Notes under the pieces: generated by a model
Database searches by the model: none
What the model saw: the letters and a program-made list of their open reading frames with translations, nothing else
What the model was told of the DNA's origin: nothing
From: Gemmatimonadales bacterium
GTDB taxonomy: Bacteria > Gemmatimonadota > Gemmatimonadetes > Gemmatimonadales > GWC2-71-9
Length of the DNA: 64,000 nt
Reading direction: 5' to 3'
Assembly: GCA_020633775.1 (NCBI GenBank)
Contig: JACKDA010000005.1
Location: 62,001 to 126,000, forward strand
Made by a program: the position numbers and the translations under genes
Part shown: positions 45,162 through 54,271 of the stretch, one piece after another
How the letters are laid out: each line of letters begins with the position of its first letter
Numbering within the stretch: position 1 is the stretch's first letter

Positions 45162-46225
45162 TCCGACTCCGCGTCCTGCCGGTCCTCCTCTTCCTCGCGG
45201 CCTGTGGCGGTGGCGGCGACGCCGCCGCACCGGGACAGGGTGGCGGTCCGCCGCCCGCCACGCCGGTCGAGGTCGCGGTGGCGTTCCGTGACACCGTCGT
45301 GGATGCCATCACCGCCACCGGCGAGGTGGAGCCGCTGCAACAGGTGGAGCTGACACCCGATGTCGATGGCCGGGTGACCGAGCTGCTCTTCCGGGAGGGG
45401 AGCCGCGTGGCGCAGGGCGCGCCGCTGCTCAAGGTCGACGACGCCGAGCTGCGGGCGCAGGTCGCGCGCGCGACCGCCGACCGCGACCTCGCGAACCAGG
45501 CACTGGAGCGCACCCGGGTGCTGCTCGCCGACCGGGCCGCGGCACCGGCCGACCTCGAACGGGCCGAGGCCACCGCGCGTGCCGCCGAGGCGGCGCTCGA
45601 GTTGCTTGCGGTGCGGCTCGAGCGCACCACGGTGCGCGCGCCGTTCGCCGGCCTCATCGGGGCCCGCCGCGTGTCGCTCGGCGACTACGTGACGCCCCAG
45701 ACGCCGCTGCTCACCCTGCAGACCGTCTCGCCACAGCGGATCGCGTTCCAGGTGCCCGAGCGCTACGCGACGTCGCTGGCCCGGGGCCAGGAGGTCACCT
45801 TCCGGGTCGCGGCGCTCCCCGGTCGCACCTTCACGGCGCGGGTCGATTTCGTCGATCCCGTGGTCACCCTGCCGGCGCGGGCCATCACGGTGAAGGCGGT
45901 CGCGCCGAACGCCGACGGCGCCCTGCAGGCCGGCATGTTCGTGGAGGCGCGGCTCGCGACCGAGACGCGCGCCGCGGCCACGATCGTTCCGGAGGAGGCG
46001 ATCTCGCCGAGTGCCGGCGCGAGCTTCGTCTGGGTCGCGATCGACGGGAAGGCGACCCGGCGCGAGGTCGAGCTCGGCGTGCGGACGCCCGGCTTCGTCG
46101 AGGTGGTGCGCGGGGTGGACCCCGGTGAACAGGTGGTCGTGGCCGGACTGGAGCGCCTCTACGAGGGCGCCGCGCTGAGTCCGACGGTGGTCGAGCGGCG
46201 GCCGCAGGGGGCGGGCGAGGGGTGA
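45158..46225 (+). CDS. RND periplasmic adaptor lipoprotein
   Basis: 355 residues; GTG overlaps the TolC stop (GTGA). Lipobox L-A-A-C at about 12-15 followed by a Gly-rich linker. Adaptor layout: E-V-E-P-L-Q-Q-V-E-L-T-P-D-V-D-G-R-V, a helical hairpin (R-A-T-A-D-R-D-L-A-N-Q-A-L), V-R-A-P-F-A-G-L-I-G, the beta-barrel, and a C-terminal membrane-proximal domain. Completes the second tripartite pump. Its stop overlaps the next gene, again GTGA. Confidence 0.95.
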   Translation: MIRLRVLPVLLFLAACGGGGDAAAPGQGGGPPPATPVEVAVAFRDTVVDAITATGEVEPLQQVELTPDVDGRVTELLFREGSRVAQGAPLLKVDDAELRAQVARATADRDLANQALERTRVLLADRAAAPADLERAEATARAAEAALELLAVRLERTTVRAPFAGLIGARRVSLGDYVTPQTPLLTLQTVSPQRIAFQVPERYATSLARGQEVTFRVAALPGRTFTARVDFVDPVVTLPARAITVKAVAPNADGALQAGMFVEARLATETRAAATIVPEEAISPSAGASFVWVAIDGKATRREVELGVRTPGFVEVVRGVDPGEQVVVAGLERLYEGAALSPTVVERRPQGAGEG

Positions 46226-48120
46226 TCCGCGGTGCGGCGGGCCTCCTCGCCCTGACAGTCGGGGTCGCGGGCTCCCTCACGGGGCAGGCCGGGTCGGACG
46301 ATGTCGCGGGCCGCTGGGCGGTGCGGGTGCAGGGGCAGGTCATGGAGGATGTCGCGGACCTGCGCCTCGGTCCCGACGGCGGCCGCATCCTGTTCGAGAG
46401 CGCCGACTCCCTCTGGCTCCCGCTGGAGGGGCTGCAGGTCGACGGGACCGACGTTCGCTTCCGCCTCCCGGGCCAACGAATGTTCGTCGGCCGGGTCGAG
46501 GGGGAGTGGCTCCGCGGTCGGCTGCATGACCCCGATGCCCCACCGGCGGAGGTGGTCGCCCAGCGGATCCAGCCCGGCACCGATCGCTGGCCGGTGCGAC
46601 CGCGCGTCACGATCCGCGAGCTGGTGGTGGGCACCGATGCCACGATCTCGCGATTCACCGATGCCTGGCGCGATCGTCTCCTCCCTCGCGAGACCCTGCT
46701 GGCCGAGCACGCGCGCCTCGCCTCCGCGCTCGGCCTCCCGGCCGCCGACCTCGTGGCGATCTCGCGCCGAGCCCAGCCGCTCGTCCTCGGCGAACTGCCG
46801 GCGGGGCGCGCGGTGGCGGAACAATTGCTCGCGCGCATCGCCACCGGTCCCGCCGCGGACGCCGAGTTCCGGGCGCTGTTCGGTGGCCCCGGCGCGTGGC
46901 GTCTCGACCTGCACGACGCCGCGTGGTGGATCGCGGCCGAGCGGGTCGGTCCGGGGCCGGTGAGCCCCGACCGACTGCTCGCCGACCTCGAGGCGGCGCA
47001 TGTGGTCGCCCAGGGGGCGATCGACACGACCGGCTTGCGGCGACTGGTGTGGGAGCTGGCCCGCCAGGAGGAGGCCCAGCGGCGGGGAGGGGGCACCTTC
47101 CGGCTGCCCGGCGACCCGCAGCTCCTGCTGGGGATCCACGCCCTCCTCGCGGCCTATCAGGAAGCCCGGAGCTGGTGGGTGCGCGCCGTCGGGTGGCTGC
47201 TCTCGCATCCCTGGATCGAGACCGAGGCCGGGCACCGTTCACCCGCGATGCTTGTGGAAGCATTCTGGGGCGGTGGGCCGCGGTCCGTCCCCCCGCTGGA
47301 GCCCACCGACTTCGGCGGGTTGCAGGCGGTCCCGGTCATGGGGATCGGACCGCTCGCCCGCGCGCTGCTGCAGCCGGCGAATGCGATCGCCGCGGAATGG
47401 CTCGAGCGGCCCGGCGCCGCGGCGGAGGTCCTCGAGGCATGGCGGACGATCGTGATGCCGATCGGGGCGCCGCTGCCGATCGTCACCGAGGGGCGCTCGC
47501 TGATGCTGCGGTCCCCGGCCGAGGTGGTCCAGAGCCGTCTCGGCGGATTCATCGCGGCGGAGGACCGGATCCTGATCGACCCGACGATCCTGCCGATCTT
47601 CGCGGTCGGGACGGTGGTCCACGAGTGGCAGCACCTGCTGCTCGGCGCCGCACGCCTGCAGGGGGATGTCCCGCCGGGGTGGCGGACGACGCTGTGGGGC
47701 GTCCGGTTGCTCGAGGGCGATCCCTGGCTCTCGGAAGGCGCGGCGGAGTGGATCACCGAGCAGGTCCTCGCACCTGCAGCCACGATGACACCGGTGTTCG
47801 CCTTCACCGAGGCCGAGAAGCGGCTCTCCCTCGGTGCCGACCGCCCCGAGGACACGCACGTGCTGGGCTACCTGCTGGTGCGCTCCGCCGCGACGCGGGT
47901 TCCCGATGCCAGGACGATGCGCGACCTGCTGGTGACCCATCTCGCCGAGCCGGGCCGCCTCGCGACGGCGCTCCGTCTCGATGGGGCGGTCTCGTTCACC
48001 TTGCCGCGGCCCAACACCCTGATGGTGATCCCCGAGATGCGAGTACTCTTCGATGCCGGCACGGTGGCGGACCTGTCACGCCGGCTGATCGTTCCCCTCC
48101 TCGCGCCGGAGCCCGACTGA
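46222..48120 (+). CDS. Exported HEWQH zinc-metallopeptidase-like protein, unknown family
   Basis: 632 residues, short signal-like N terminus. Residues about 25-110 form a beta-rich domain (G-R-W-A-V-R-V-Q-G-Q-V). The middle is helical. The zinc motif V-V-H-E-W-Q-H-L-L-L is near residue 466, with S-E-G-A-A-E-W-I-T-E about 45 residues later, the gluzincin arrangement in which Glu is the third ligand. I do not recognise the exact family. It is coupled by GTGA to an efflux adaptor and by TGATG to an M14 peptidase, so it may process an envelope substrate of that pump. Confidence 0.75.
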   Translation: MIRGAAGLLALTVGVAGSLTGQAGSDDVAGRWAVRVQGQVMEDVADLRLGPDGGRILFESADSLWLPLEGLQVDGTDVRFRLPGQRMFVGRVEGEWLRGRLHDPDAPPAEVVAQRIQPGTDRWPVRPRVTIRELVVGTDATISRFTDAWRDRLLPRETLLAEHARLASALGLPAADLVAISRRAQPLVLGELPAGRAVAEQLLARIATGPAADAEFRALFGGPGAWRLDLHDAAWWIAAERVGPGPVSPDRLLADLEAAHVVAQGAIDTTGLRRLVWELARQEEAQRRGGGTFRLPGDPQLLLGIHALLAAYQEARSWWVRAVGWLLSHPWIETEAGHRSPAMLVEAFWGGGPRSVPPLEPTDFGGLQAVPVMGIGPLARALLQPANAIAAEWLERPGAAAEVLEAWRTIVMPIGAPLPIVTEGRSLMLRSPAEVVQSRLGGFIAAEDRILIDPTILPIFAVGTVVHEWQHLLLGAARLQGDVPPGWRTTLWGVRLLEGDPWLSEGAAEWITEQVLAPAATMTPVFAFTEAEKRLSLGADRPEDTHVLGYLLVRSAATRVPDARTMRDLLVTHLAEPGRLATALRLDGAVSFTLPRPNTLMVIPEMRVLFDAGTVADLSRRLIVPLLAPEPD

Positions 48121-49694
48121 TGCGTCGCCTCACCCTCCTCGCCGCCCTCGCCATCGTGCTGCCACCGCTGGGGGCACAGCGGACCGCCCCCGAGCGGACC
48201 GACGCCGCACGCACCTCCACCCACGCGGAGGTGCTGGCGTTCCTCGACTCGCTGGTGGCGCGCGGCGCCGGGATCCGCGTCGGGACCCTCGGCACCTCGC
48301 CGCAGGGCCGGTCGATCCCCTATGTCGTCGCGGCGCGGCCGATGGTCTCCGGGCCGGCCGAGGCGAAGCGCTCCGGGAAGCCGGTGGTCTACATCCAGGC
48401 CAACATCCACGCCGGCGAGGTCGAGGGGAAGGAAGCGCTGCTCCAGGTGCTTCGGGAACTCACCGTCGGCGACCTGCGCTCGCTGCTCGACAGCGTGATC
48501 GTGCTCGCGGTGCCGATCTACAACGCAGATGGGAACGAGGCGTTCGGGCCCGCGACGCGCAATCGTCCCGGCCAGAACGGGCCCGACGTGGTGGGGCTGC
48601 GACCGAACGGGCAGGGGTTCGACCTGAATCGGGACTACATCAAGCAGGACGCCCCCGAGACGCGGGCGTCGCTGGCGTTCATCACCGCCTGGGATCCCGA
48701 TGCGTGGATGGACCTGCACACCACGAACGGTTCGTACCACGGCTACGCGCTGACCTGGTCGCCGGGCCTCAACCCGAACCGCACCCCGGCAAACGCCTGG
48801 GTGCAGGACACCGTGCTCGAGCAGGTCCGCGCCCGGCTCCGGCGCGAGGGGGTCGCGACCTATCCGTACGGCAACTTCATGGACCAGACGCCTGACTCGC
48901 TCGCGAAGGGGTGGATCACCTACGAGTCGGGCCCGCGCTTCGGCAGCAACCTGATGGGGATGAGCCGACTCTCGATCCTGAGCGAGGCGTACAGCAACGA
49001 TCCGTTCGCCACCAGGATCGCGTCCACCCGCGCGTTCGTCGTGGCGACGCTGCGGTGGCTGGCGGAGCATCCTGCGGAGGTGCGGGCCCACGTCGCGGCG
49101 ACCATCGCCGCCCGGCCGGACTCGGTCCTGGTGCGCAGCGCGTTCGCCCCGCCGCGGCAGGACACCGTGATCGCCGAGATCTCGCTGGCCGCGGGGCAGG
49201 GGTCCGGCGGGTTCGCGCGGCGCCAGCGGACGGGGGAATTCCGCCCGGTCGTGATGCCGGTGATCGACCGCTTCGTCGGCACCCGGGCCGAGGCGATCCC
49301 GACCGCCTACGTGCTGGAGGCGCAGTGGTCGGACGTCGTGGAGCTGCTCCGCCGTCAGGGGGTCGTGGTCGAGCGGCTCGGTGCGGCGTGGACCGGCCCG
49401 GTGGCCGCGTTCCGGCTCGACTCGGTGAATGTCGGCCGCCAGTTCGAGGGGCACCGGTTGGTCTCGGTCGCGGGGAGCTGGGGCGAGGCGCGTCCCGACT
49501 CCCTGCCGGCGGGCACCTTCCTGATTCCCACCGACCAGCGGCTCGGGATGGTGGCCGCCTTCGTCCTCGAGCCGGCCTCCGAGGACGGTTACACGACCTG
49601 GAACTACTTCGACCGGGCGCTCCGCCCGCGGGCGATGCACCCGGTCCGCCGCCTCGACCGGCTGCCCGACGTGCCGCGCCACCTGGTGCCCTGA
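48120..49694 (+). CDS. Exported M14-family zinc carboxypeptidase
   Basis: 524 residues, signal peptide about 1-20 (P-L-G-A-Q). Ligands H-A-G-E at 97-100 and His at about 200 (M-D-L-H-T-T); catalytic Glu at about 289 (I-L-S-E-A-Y). F-D-L-N-R-D-Y is the substrate-carboxylate segment. A beta-rich C-terminal domain of about 170 residues follows. Longer than the 421-residue paralogue at 11262-12527, and with a different C-terminal domain. Start overlaps the previous stop (TGATG). Confidence 0.93.
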   Translation: MRRLTLLAALAIVLPPLGAQRTAPERTDAARTSTHAEVLAFLDSLVARGAGIRVGTLGTSPQGRSIPYVVAARPMVSGPAEAKRSGKPVVYIQANIHAGEVEGKEALLQVLRELTVGDLRSLLDSVIVLAVPIYNADGNEAFGPATRNRPGQNGPDVVGLRPNGQGFDLNRDYIKQDAPETRASLAFITAWDPDAWMDLHTTNGSYHGYALTWSPGLNPNRTPANAWVQDTVLEQVRARLRREGVATYPYGNFMDQTPDSLAKGWITYESGPRFGSNLMGMSRLSILSEAYSNDPFATRIASTRAFVVATLRWLAEHPAEVRAHVAATIAARPDSVLVRSAFAPPRQDTVIAEISLAAGQGSGGFARRQRTGEFRPVVMPVIDRFVGTRAEAIPTAYVLEAQWSDVVELLRRQGVVVERLGAAWTGPVAAFRLDSVNVGRQFEGHRLVSVAGSWGEARPDSLPAGTFLIPTDQRLGMVAAFVLEPASEDGYTTWNYFDRALRPRAMHPVRRLDRLPDVPRHLVP

Positions 49695-49711
49695 ACTCCG
49701 GAGATCTACGG

Positions 49712-50170
49712 ATGCTTTCTGCTGGCGATCGTGCCCCATCTTTCTCGCTGCCCGACGACACCGGGCGCACCGTCACGCTGGCGTCCCTCAAGGGACGGAC
49801 GGTCGTGCTCTATTTCTACCCGAAGGACGACACGCCCGGATGCACCACGCAGGCCTGCGGGCTGCGCGACAACTGGGCGGCGCTGGAGCAGGCGGGCGCG
49901 GTGGTGCTCGGGGTGTCTCCCGACAGCCCGGCCCGGCATGCCGCCTTCCGGGCGAAGTACGACCTGCCGTTCGCGCTGCTGGCCGACGAGGATCATGCGG
50001 TCGCGGAGCGCTACGGGGCGTGGGGCGAGAAGTCGATGTATGGCAAGAAGTATTTCGGGATCCTGCGGACGACCTACATCATCGATGGCACGGGGGTCGT
50101 CCGCCATGTGTTCGAGAAGGTCAAGCCCAAGGGGCATGCCGGCCAGGTCCTCGACGTCCTGACTGCGTGA
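49712..50170 (+). CDS. bcp: Bcp/PrxQ-type thiol peroxidase
   Basis: 152 residues. F-Y-P-K-D-D-T-P-G-C-T-T-Q-A-C-G gives the peroxidatic Cys at about 44 and the resolving Cys at about 49, the five-apart spacing of atypical 2-Cys PrxQ. No signal peptide. It reduces peroxides using thioredoxin. GGAG 8 nt upstream. The stop overlaps an in-frame GTG of the next gene. Confidence 0.97.
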   Translation: MLSAGDRAPSFSLPDDTGRTVTLASLKGRTVVLYFYPKDDTPGCTTQACGLRDNWAALEQAGAVVLGVSPDSPARHAAFRAKYDLPFALLADEDHAVAERYGAWGEKSMYGKKYFGILRTTYIIDGTGVVRHVFEKVKPKGHAGQVLDVLTA

Positions 50171-50199
50171 CCCCCGCACCCCGAGGATGGAGTCCGAAC

Positions 50200-51285
50200 G
50201 TGCGTCCTGCGTCCACCGCCCTGCTCGCCACCCTGCTCGCGGCCTGTGCCGGCGCCAGCGGGGACAGCGCCACGCCGCTCGCCGCGGCGGGTGACACCGC
50301 CTCGACCACCTTCCATGCGCCGATGGACGGGGAGGTCCACCTCGCCAACATCCGCCAGCTCACCTTCGGCGGCAACAATGCCGAGGGATACTTCTCCGCC
50401 GACGGCACCCGGCTGATCTTCCAGCGACAGGACTCGGTCGCGTCGGGGTGCGACCAGCAGTACGTCATGAACATCGACGGCTCGGGGATGCGGCGGGTGA
50501 GCAACGGCAACGGCCGGACCACCTGCGGCTACTTCATCCAGGCCGACCAGCGGATCATCTACGCCTCGACCCAGGCGCACGACCCGGCCTGCCCCGCGCC
50601 GCCGGATCGGTCGCTGGGCTACGTCTGGCCGCTCGGGCACCTCGAGCTCTACACCGCGAATCCCGACGGCTCCGACACCCGTCAGGTGACGGACAACGGC
50701 GCGTACAACGCCGAGGCGACCGCGAGCCCCGATGGCCAGCGGGTGATCTTCACGTCCACCATGGACGGCGACATTGACCTCTACACGATGAACGTCGACG
50801 GCACCGATGTCCGCCGGATCACGACCCGCGTCGGCTATGACGGGGGCGCGTTCTTCTCGCCCGACGGCAGCAAGATCGTGTGGCGGGCCCAGTATCCCGT
50901 GACCGCCGCCGACACCGCCGACTACCTCGACCTCCTCGGCCGCCGCATGGTGCGCCCCTCGGCCCTCGAGCTGTGGGTGGCCAACGCCGATGGCAGCGAG
51001 GCGCGCCAGGTCACCGACATCGGCGGGGCCAACTTCGCGCCGTTCTTCACCCCGGACGGCCAGCGGATCATCTTCTCGTCCAACCATGCCAGCCCCGACG
51101 GCCGGACCTTCGAGCTGTTCATGGTGAACGTCGACGGCAGCGGGCTCGAGCGGGTGACGTTCTCGAACGACTTCAACAGCTTCCCGATGTTCTCCCCGGA
51201 CGGGACCAAGCTGGTCTTCGCGTCGAACCGGCACGGGTCGGAGCCGCGCGAGACCAACCTCTTCATCGCGGACTGGAAGGACTGA
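50200..51285 (+). CDS. PD40/TolB-like beta-propeller lipoprotein
   Basis: 361 residues from GTG 50200, chosen for its GGAG (7 nt) and immediate lipoprotein signal (L-A-A-C at about 13-16). An earlier in-frame GTG at 50167 overlaps the bcp stop. The body is six PD40 repeats: S-A-D-G-T-R-L-I-F, S-P-D-G-Q-R-V-I-F, S-P-D-G-S-K-I-V-W, T-P-D-G-Q-R-I-I-F, S-P-D-G-T-K-L-V-F, alternating with M-N-V-D-G-T-D strands. The propeller probably binds proteins or glycans at the envelope. Confidence 0.88.
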   Translation: MRPASTALLATLLAACAGASGDSATPLAAAGDTASTTFHAPMDGEVHLANIRQLTFGGNNAEGYFSADGTRLIFQRQDSVASGCDQQYVMNIDGSGMRRVSNGNGRTTCGYFIQADQRIIYASTQAHDPACPAPPDRSLGYVWPLGHLELYTANPDGSDTRQVTDNGAYNAEATASPDGQRVIFTSTMDGDIDLYTMNVDGTDVRRITTRVGYDGGAFFSPDGSKIVWRAQYPVTAADTADYLDLLGRRMVRPSALELWVANADGSEARQVTDIGGANFAPFFTPDGQRIIFSSNHASPDGRTFELFMVNVDGSGLERVTFSNDFNSFPMFSPDGTKLVFASNRHGSEPRETNLFIADWKD

Positions 51286-51288
51286 GGC

Positions 51289-52008
51289 ATGACGACGGCG
51301 CCCTCGCGCGGCCGCTCCGCCGGACGCTGGTTCCTGGAGTGGTTCAAGTCGATCGCGGTGGCGCTCGTCGTCTGGATGTTCCTGCGCACCTTCCTCGTGG
51401 AGGCGTTCAAGATCCCGTCGGGGTCGATGCAGAACACCCTGCAGGTGGGTGACTTCCTGTTCGTGAACAAGTTCCTCTACGGCGCCGAGGTGCCGCTGCT
51501 GCACAAGTGGCTCCCGGCGGTGCGGGAGCCGGAGCACGGCGAGATCATCGTCTTCGACTCGGTGGAGGATCCCGAGATGAAGGTGGTGAAGCGGCTCCTC
51601 GGCCTGCCGGGAGACACGCTCGAGATGCGGGGCGGGGTGCTGTATCGCAACGCCGTGCGGGTCGACGAGCCGTACGCGACGCCCGTCGACCTGCGCCGCG
51701 GCGAGGACCCCGCCATGCGGGCCCGGATGCGCGAGTGGCAGGTGCAGCACTTCGCCGGCCCGCTGCCGCTGCGCTACGTCCCCGACCTCCACGACTGGGG
51801 ACCGATCGTGGTGCCGCGCGACTCGCTGTTCGTGATGGGGGACAACCGCGACGGCTCGTACGACTCGCGCTACTGGGGCTTCCTGCCGCGCAGCAATGTC
51901 CGGGGTCGCCCGATCCTGGTGTACTACTCCTACGACATGCGCAGCCTCGCCTCGCTCCCCTTCGTGACCGAGGTCCGCTGGGACCGGGTGTTCACCGTCC
52001 CCCGCTAG
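51289..52008 (+). CDS. lepB: Signal peptidase I
   Basis: 239 residues. One N-terminal membrane helix (about 20-38), then the catalytic Ser in I-P-S-G-S-M (Ser about 46) and general-base Lys in V-V-K-R-L-L-G-L-P-G-D (Lys about 101). G-D-N-R-D-G-S-Y-D-S-R-Y-W-G-F completes the box E pattern. It cleaves signal peptides of Sec and Tat substrates at the outer face of the inner membrane. Lies 3 bp after the propeller gene and convergent with, and overlapping by 4 bp, the MFS gene. Confidence 0.97.
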   Translation: MTTAPSRGRSAGRWFLEWFKSIAVALVVWMFLRTFLVEAFKIPSGSMQNTLQVGDFLFVNKFLYGAEVPLLHKWLPAVREPEHGEIIVFDSVEDPEMKVVKRLLGLPGDTLEMRGGVLYRNAVRVDEPYATPVDLRRGEDPAMRARMREWQVQHFAGPLPLRYVPDLHDWGPIVVPRDSLFVMGDNRDGSYDSRYWGFLPRSNVRGRPILVYYSYDMRSLASLPFVTEVRWDRVFTVPR

Positions 52009-53186
52009 CGCCCCGCCTCGAGGCCCGGCCGCAGGATCGTCGCCGGGACCAGCGTGCACGCGAGGGCGCCGAGGGCGAGGGCCCCCGAGGTCACGAAGGC
52101 GAAGCGGGCATCGACCACTCCCATCGCCGCGCCGGCCACCACCGGGCCGACGATCCTCGCCATTGATGCCACGCTCTGGGCGACCCCGAGCACCCGTCCC
52201 TGCCGGTGCGCCCCGGTGGCGCGCGAGATCAGCCCGAGCATCGGCGGGCCGGCGAGGCCGTAGCCGGCGCCGAGGAGGGCGAGCACCCCGTAGAACTGCC
52301 ACGCCGGGCCGCCCGCCGTGGTCGCGATGCACATGAGCCCCGCCGCGAGGAGGCCGGCCCCGATGCGGGTCGTGCCGGCCTCGCCGAGCCGGGACACGAG
52401 CCGGCCGAGGATCCCGCCCTGGGTGAGCGCGGTGATGAAGCCGATGAAGGCGAACCAGTAGCCGACCGTGCTGCGATCGGCGCCCACCGTGGCCTCGCCC
52501 CAGAGCGGGAAGACGACGTACATCACCGTGAAGGCGAGGGTGGCGAGGAAGAGGACCGCGAGCGGCACCAGCAGCTGGTGGCGGCCAGCGGCCGCCGGGA
52601 TCGCCCCCGGCGCCTCTCGACGGGGCGGCGCGGGGGGCAGGGCGACCATCGCCACCACCAGGTTGACGAGCGTGATCGCAGCGGCCACCCAGCCGGTCAG
52701 GGCCACGCCACGGGTCGCGGTGATCCCGCCGAGGATCGGGCCGACGATGAACCCGAGCCCGACGGCGGCTCCCACTTGTCCCATCGCCCGCGAGCGGCGC
52801 TCGGGCGTGGTCTCGTCGGCGAGCCACGCCTGGGCGACGTTGGTCGTCGCCCCCGAGCCACCGTCGAGCAGCCGGGAGAGGAGCAGCAGTGGCCAGCTCC
52901 CCGCCAGGGCGAAGACCACGTACGAGACGGCGCTGCCGGTGAGGCCGAGGAGCAGGACCGGCCGCCGACCGATCCGGTCGCTCACCCGGCCCCACACCGG
53001 GGCGAGCAGCAGTTGCACGGCCGAGTAGGAGGCCACCAGGATCCCGATCAGCGTCGGGCTGGCCCCGAGGCTGGCGGCGGTCCCGGGGAGGATCGGCAGG
53101 ATCATGGCGAACCCGATCACGTCCACGAAGACCGTCCCCAGGACGGTGGCAGTGGCGCGGGATCGGGTGGGGACGTGCGCAGGCAT
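52005..53186 (-). CDS. MFS transporter, DHA1 (TetA/Bcr-like)
   Basis: 393 residues from ATG 53186; longer in-frame starts exist up to 53222. Twelve hydrophobic helices. The loop after TM2 reads W-G-R-V-S-D-R-I-G-R-R-P-V-L-L, the MFS motif A, and TM5 has G-L-G-F-I-V-G-P-I-L-G-G, motif C of drug/proton antiporters. Probably exports small hydrophobic compounds. No regulator is adjacent. Confidence 0.93.
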   Translation of the reverse strand: MPAHVPTRSRATATVLGTVFVDVIGFAMILPILPGTAASLGASPTLIGILVASYSAVQLLLAPVWGRVSDRIGRRPVLLLGLTGSAVSYVVFALAGSWPLLLLSRLLDGGSGATTNVAQAWLADETTPERRSRAMGQVGAAVGLGFIVGPILGGITATRGVALTGWVAAAITLVNLVVAMVALPPAPPRREAPGAIPAAAGRHQLLVPLAVLFLATLAFTVMYVVFPLWGEATVGADRSTVGYWFAFIGFITALTQGGILGRLVSRLGEAGTTRIGAGLLAAGLMCIATTAGGPAWQFYGVLALLGAGYGLAGPPMLGLISRATGAHRQGRVLGVAQSVASMARIVGPVVAGAAMGVVDARFAFVTSGALALGALACTLVPATILRPGLEAGR

Positions 53187-53249
53187 GGCGGGAGGATGGG
53201 TCCCTCCCGCCATCAGGGTCAAGCCGGGGAGTGCGACGCTCGGTGGGGC

Positions 53250-53486
53250 CTAGTGCAGTGAGGAGAGGGAACCGATGGCTCGATCGGTGTAGGCGACGAG
53301 CCGACCACACGCCTCGCAGGTGAGCTGGACCCGCCCCTGTGGCGAGCCGTTCTCCAGCCGCGGAGGCGTGCGGTCGACCGTCTGGCTGCCACAACTCGGG
53401 CAGCTCAGGGCCTTCCCCTCGCGGTCTGCACTGATGAGACTCAAGGCCTCGTCCGGGCGAAACTCCTTGACGTGGCGACGGCCCAC
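53250..53486 (-). CDS. Small zinc-ribbon protein
   Basis: 78 residues, GTG start with AAAGGA about 8 nt upstream. Two C-x-x-C pairs, C-P-S-C-G (about 29-33) and C-E-A-C-G (about 57-61), space a beta-hairpin as in zinc ribbons. The N-terminal 25 residues are basic (G-R-R-H-V-K-E-F-R). Could bind nucleic acid or protein; no family assigned. Confidence 0.75.
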   Translation of the reverse strand: MGRRHVKEFRPDEALSLISADREGKALSCPSCGSQTVDRTPPRLENGSPQGRVQLTCEACGRLVAYTDRAIGSLSSLH

Positions 53487-53601
53487 GGGCAGTCCTTTCC
53501 ACGCTGGGGCCCGGGGGGGACCCCCGGGTCGTTTCGCGTCCTTTGTAGGTACGGTCCGGGCCGGGGGCCGTCAACCCCCGCCGGGGCGGCTGGCCGGGAA
53601 C

Positions 53602-53631
53602 TTGACGCCGTGACGGCGCGTCCCCTACGTT
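53602..53631 (+). promoter_or_regulatory. Candidate promoter TTGACG-N18-TACGTT
   Basis: -35 at 53602-53607 and -10 at 53626-53631, 22 nt before the ATG of the histone-like gene; GAGGG follows the predicted start. Confidence 0.55.
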
Positions 53632-53653
53632 GGCGCAACCTTTGAGGGCTCAC

Positions 53654-54271
53654 ATGACCGAACTCGCCGCACCCCAGATCTCGTCCCTGATGGAGGCCCT
53701 GCCGGGGATCGCCGCCGTGCTCCGATCCCCGGTCGCGACGGCGATGGTCGAGCTGGTCCGCGCCGGGGCGGGACTGGGCGAGTTCCACGTCGATCACGCC
53801 GAGGAACTGCTCCGGTTCGGGATCCGCCGCAACCTGATCGACGAGGACGAGGTCGAGCGCCTCCTCGCCGAGGTGCGGGAGGCCGTGCCGGCCAGTGCGA
53901 AGCGGCCGGCGGAGGCGAAGGCCGCACCCCGCAAGCCAAGCAAGGCGGCGAAGGCCCCCAAGAAGGCCGAGGCCGCACCTCCCGCCGAGGCGAGCCCCGC
54001 CCCGGCGAAGAAGGCCCCCGCCGCGAAGGCGGCCAGGAAGCCGACCGCGAAGAAGGCGGCGAGCACCAAGGCAACGGCCAAGAAGGCCCCCGCCGCGAAG
54101 GCGACGAAGAAGTCGGCCGCGAAGAAGGCCGCCCCCAAGGCGGCGGCCAGCAAGAAGGCGGCGACCAAGGCCGCCCCGAAGAAGGCGGCGGCGAAGGGGA
54201 AGGCGAAGCGGGTGGCCGCTCGGCCGAGCGGCAAGGCGACGAAGAAGGCCGGGCGGTCCCGCAAGCGCTAG
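53654..54271 (+). CDS. Histone-H1-like Lys/Ala-rich protein with N-terminal helical domain
   Basis: 205 residues from ATG 53654 (GAGGG 5 nt upstream). Residues 1-80 form a helical, acidic-neutral domain (I-S-S-L-M-E-A-L-P-G-I-A-A-V-L, then E-D-E-V-E-R-L-L-A-E-V). From about 85 to the end it is built of K-K-A, P-A-A-K-A and A-T-K-K-like repeats, as in H1-type bacterial proteins (HctB, AlgP). The tail should bind DNA without sequence preference. A 23-nt direct DNA repeat lies in the tail, so length may vary between strains. Confidence 0.85.
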   Translation: MTELAAPQISSLMEALPGIAAVLRSPVATAMVELVRAGAGLGEFHVDHAEELLRFGIRRNLIDEDEVERLLAEVREAVPASAKRPAEAKAAPRKPSKAAKAPKKAEAAPPAEASPAPAKKAPAAKAARKPTAKKAASTKATAKKAPAAKATKKSAAKKAAPKAAASKKAATKAAPKKAAAKGKAKRVAARPSGKATKKAGRSRKR

